A DNA stretch of 16,964 bases, from positions 1-16,964 of the forward strand of contig JAASSE010000001.1 in the NCBI GenBank assembly GCA_021768055.1. Reading direction: 5' to 3'. Under the pieces are notes generated by a model. The model was not told the DNA's origin, made no database searches, and saw only the letters and a program-made list of their open reading frames with translations. A program made the translations under genes and the position numbers. Source of the DNA: Gammaproteobacteria bacterium (GTDB taxonomy: Bacteria > Pseudomonadota > Gammaproteobacteria > SZUA-229). Shown piece after piece: positions 15,307 through 16,964 of this stretch (positions are counted from its first letter, which is position 1; each line of letters opens with the position of its first letter).

Positions 15307-16077
15307 TCAAACGGAACACAGCCTCAGCAAGAAGGGTACGTCCTCGGTGTACTGTTCCGGACGATCGGACGGGTTCGTGTTTGACATGAAGCGGATCGTG
15401 AAGCGGTGCTTGCCGCCGCTGATCTCGGGATAACACTCCAGGTGGTTTGCCAGTGCGATGCGCACCAGTTGTACCCCCTGGTTGGTGTCGATGACACGCT
15501 GGTAAAAACCCTTGGCGGCAGTTTCCTCGGTGTCATCTGAAGAGTTTCTCAGCACCTCCAGTACCATGCGCACGGAATCTTCCAGTACCCTGAAGGGTTC
15601 GAACCATTGCTGCAGGTGCTCGCGCCGGGTATGCTCCGGCCGGTTTAACCAGAACTGGAATGCAGGGAGGTCGAAATCACAGATTGGGCCCGGCACCGAG
15701 CTTTTCTGGCGGATTGAACTGAGCAGGTCCGAGTTCTGGGTCGCTTGCCCGAGCTGGCCACTGATGGACTGCAACTGTGAGATCAGCCCTGATTGCCGTT
15801 CGAGTACCGAGGCCAGCTGGGCCTGGTCAATCTGCGGGCGTTTTTTCAGGCGTTCAAGGCGCTGGTGTTGACGCTCCAGCTCTTTCAGGACTTCAAGTTT
15901 GATGTCGCTGCGCGTGGTGAAAGAAAGCACGTCCGTGATTGCTGCAATCGCGATGGGATTGTCCCACGCGGTACCGTGTTCGACGTGATAAGCAAACTGC
16001 TTGAACAGGTTCTCCAGCCTGAGAAACGTACGGATGCGTTCGTTAAGTGGCTGTTCGTAGATGATGTGGTCGGTCAC
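15307..16077 (-). CDS. zapD: ZapD, FtsZ-associated cell division factor
   Basis: ZapD (DUF1342) binds the FtsZ C-terminal peptide and bundles FtsZ filaments at the division ring. The protein starts near IIYEQPLNERIRTFLRLE, the family N-terminal signature. It contains an all-helical central part with LEVLKELERQ, then CDFDLPAFQFWLN and GFYQ, and ends in a beta region (YPEISGGKHRFTIRFM). The GTG at 16075-16077 gives 256 aa beginning MTDHIIYEQPLNER, like many homologues, and has a GGA 6 nt upstream. A TTG at 16090-16092 (261 aa) is the alternative. It is the last gene of the minus-strand set, 62 nt after coaE, and its partner ftsZ is in the same window. Length is close to the E. coli protein (247 aa). 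Confidence 0.92.
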   Translation of the reverse strand: MTDHIIYEQPLNERIRTFLRLENLFKQFAYHVEHGTAWDNPIAIAAITDVLSFTTRSDIKLEVLKELERQHQRLERLKKRPQIDQAQLASVLERQSGLISQLQSISGQLGQATQNSDLLSSIRQKSSVPGPICDFDLPAFQFWLNRPEHTRREHLQQWFEPFRVLEDSVRMVLEVLRNSSDDTEETAAKGFYQRVIDTNQGVQLVRIALANHLECYPEISGGKHRFTIRFMSNTNPSDRPEQYTEDVPFLLRLCSV

Positions 16078-16139
16078 GGGCAGTCCATTCAATAATTCGG
16101 CGGGATTTTTGCATAAATCGGATACATCATAAAGTTACC

Positions 16140-16736
16140 TCAGCCTGTAGCCGAACAATATTGTTCATGCAGTTGTGCAACAGCATTGCGTAGCTCATCC
16201 AATGTGCCGTTGTTGTCGAGATTGTCATCCGCTGCCGCTTCACGTTCAGCATCACTCGCCTGGCTGTTGATGATGGAAGCGATCTGTTGCATGCTGCGGG
16301 CGTCTCTGTAGGCGACCCGTCTGATGCGTACCGCTTCATCCGCATGGACGACGAGGATTCTGTCGACCAGGTCGCTTTGACCGGATTCAATCAGCAGGGG
16401 GATCACCACGACGATATAAGGTTCCGCGCTGTGCATTTGCGTGAATTCCCGAATTTGTTGCCGCACTTGCGGATGGATGATGGCCTCGAGCTGTTGCTTT
16501 TTGGCATGATCGTGAAACACGATGTCAGCCAGTTCAGCCCTGTCCAGTTCGCCTTCCATGTTGACTATTGATTCGCCGAACAGATCGACAATGGCATTGA
16601 AGGTATCGGTTCCGGACTGCGTGAGTGTGTGCACAATGACATCGGCATCGATAACAGCAACACCCAGTTCGGTAAAAAACCTTGCGGCTTCTGATTTGCC
16701 GCTGCCGATTCCGCCTGTAAGACCGACAACTAACAT
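16140..16736 (-). CDS. coaE: CoaE, dephospho-CoA kinase
   Basis: CoaE phosphorylates the 3'-hydroxyl of dephospho-CoA in the last step of coenzyme A synthesis. From ATG 16734-16736 the product is 198 aa. Motifs are the P-loop GLTGGIGSGKS (5-15), DADVI (30-34), IIHPQVR (86-92), IPLLIESG (112-119) and the lid region RIRRVAYRDARS (137-148). The frame is open 15 codons further upstream, but homologues begin at ML-VGLTGGIGSGKS. The start overlaps the pilD stop as TAATG, so translation is probably coupled; no SD is visible. pilD-coaE adjacency is common in gammaproteobacteria. Confidence 0.96.
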   Translation of the reverse strand: MLVVGLTGGIGSGKSEAARFFTELGVAVIDADVIVHTLTQSGTDTFNAIVDLFGESIVNMEGELDRAELADIVFHDHAKKQQLEAIIHPQVRQQIREFTQMHSAEPYIVVVIPLLIESGQSDLVDRILVVHADEAVRIRRVAYRDARSMQQIASIINSQASDAEREAAADDNLDNNGTLDELRNAVAQLHEQYCSATG

Positions 16737-16964
16737 TACTGCAAGGTGGTGAGATAGGCCTGGTTGATTTCCTGTCCCCACATCAATGCGATCCAGCCCG
16801 CAGCAGCGAGATAGGGACCGAAAGGAATGGGTTGCTGCGAACGGGCTTTGCCTGTCACCAGCATGATGACGCCGACACAGGCGCCAACCACCGAGGATAC
16901 CAGGATGATCTGCGGCAGCATGGTCCAGCCCAGCCAGGCACCCATGGCGGCGAGCAGCTTGAAG
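16736..16964 (-). CDS. pilD: PilD, prepilin leader peptidase (C-terminal part, cut by window)
   Basis: The visible 75 residues start FKLLAAMGAWLGWTMLP and include IPFGPYLAAAGWIAL near the end, which is diagnostic for the A24 prepilin peptidase/N-methyltransferase C-terminus. This inner-membrane enzyme cleaves and methylates type IV pilins and type II secretion pseudopilins. At least two hydrophobic membrane segments are visible. The second catalytic aspartate (in GDFKLL of homologues) lies immediately outside the window; the single base before the Phe codon, C on the coding strand, is compatible with GAC. The rest of the protein, including the N-terminal zinc-binding region, is not seen. The stop codon overlaps the coaE start. 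Confidence 0.92.
   Translation of the reverse strand, partial: FKLLAAMGAWLGWTMLPQIILVSSVVGACVGVIMLVTGKARSQQPIPFGPYLAAAGWIALMWGQEINQAYLTTLQ

Noticed and set aside
15297..15317. GTTCC/GGAAC hairpin as terminator between the Nudix/ThiE gene and zapD
   Set aside because: The stem is only 5 bp with an 11-nt loop and there is no T-run on either strand.
1..16964. CRISPR arrays, IS elements, prophage genes, tRNA or rRNA genes
   Set aside because: No regularly spaced repeats, transposase or integrase motifs, or tRNA/rRNA-like sequences were recognised; nearly all sequence is accounted for by core genes.

Overview
The window is a housekeeping region of a gammaproteobacterium (roughly 50-55% GC by eye), with no phage, IS, CRISPR, tRNA or rRNA. 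It holds the 3' half of the division and cell-wall (dcw) cluster followed by lpxC, secA and flanking genes. The order murG-murC-murB-ddl-ftsQ-ftsA-ftsZ-lpxC-(dciA)-M23-secA-argJ-Nudix/ThiE-(zapD-coaE-pilD) is a typical gammaproteobacterial arrangement. It resembles E. coli (ftsZ-lpxC-secA ... zapD-coaE ... pilD) and Pseudomonas (DUF721 and M23 genes between lpxC and secA, then argJ). Genus cannot be fixed from sequence alone; a non-enteric lineage carrying type IV pili is plausible from pilD.

Region 1 (1-7681, + strand) is a tightly packed operon. The end of a probable ftsW overlaps murG; murG/murC, murB/ddl and ddl/ftsQ overlap, and murC is followed by murB after 1 nt. MurG, MurC, MurB and Ddl make lipid II precursors in the cytoplasm. 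FtsQ, FtsA and FtsZ build the divisome. The only loose joints are ftsQ-ftsA, where a 44-codon ORF with a good Shine-Dalgarno exactly fills the gap, and the AT-rich 71-nt ftsA-ftsZ gap.

Region 2 (7682-10373) has lpxC with its own likely promoter, behind helically phased A-tracts and a structured leader, and with a TTG start. The minus-strand dciA converges on lpxC and diverges from a membrane-anchored M23 endopeptidase gene.

Region 3 (10374-15275) is secA (own promoter, no secM), argJ and a Nudix/ThiE-like fusion, closely spaced and probably co-transcribed.

Region 4 (15307-16964, - strand) is a pilD-coaE-zapD operon converging on the fusion gene; pilD is cut by the window edge.

I did not find a convincing new multi-gene system. 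The most notable unexplained items are the 44-aa ORF between ftsQ and ftsA, the phased AATT tracts and leader structure upstream of lpxC, and the degenerate ThiE domain.
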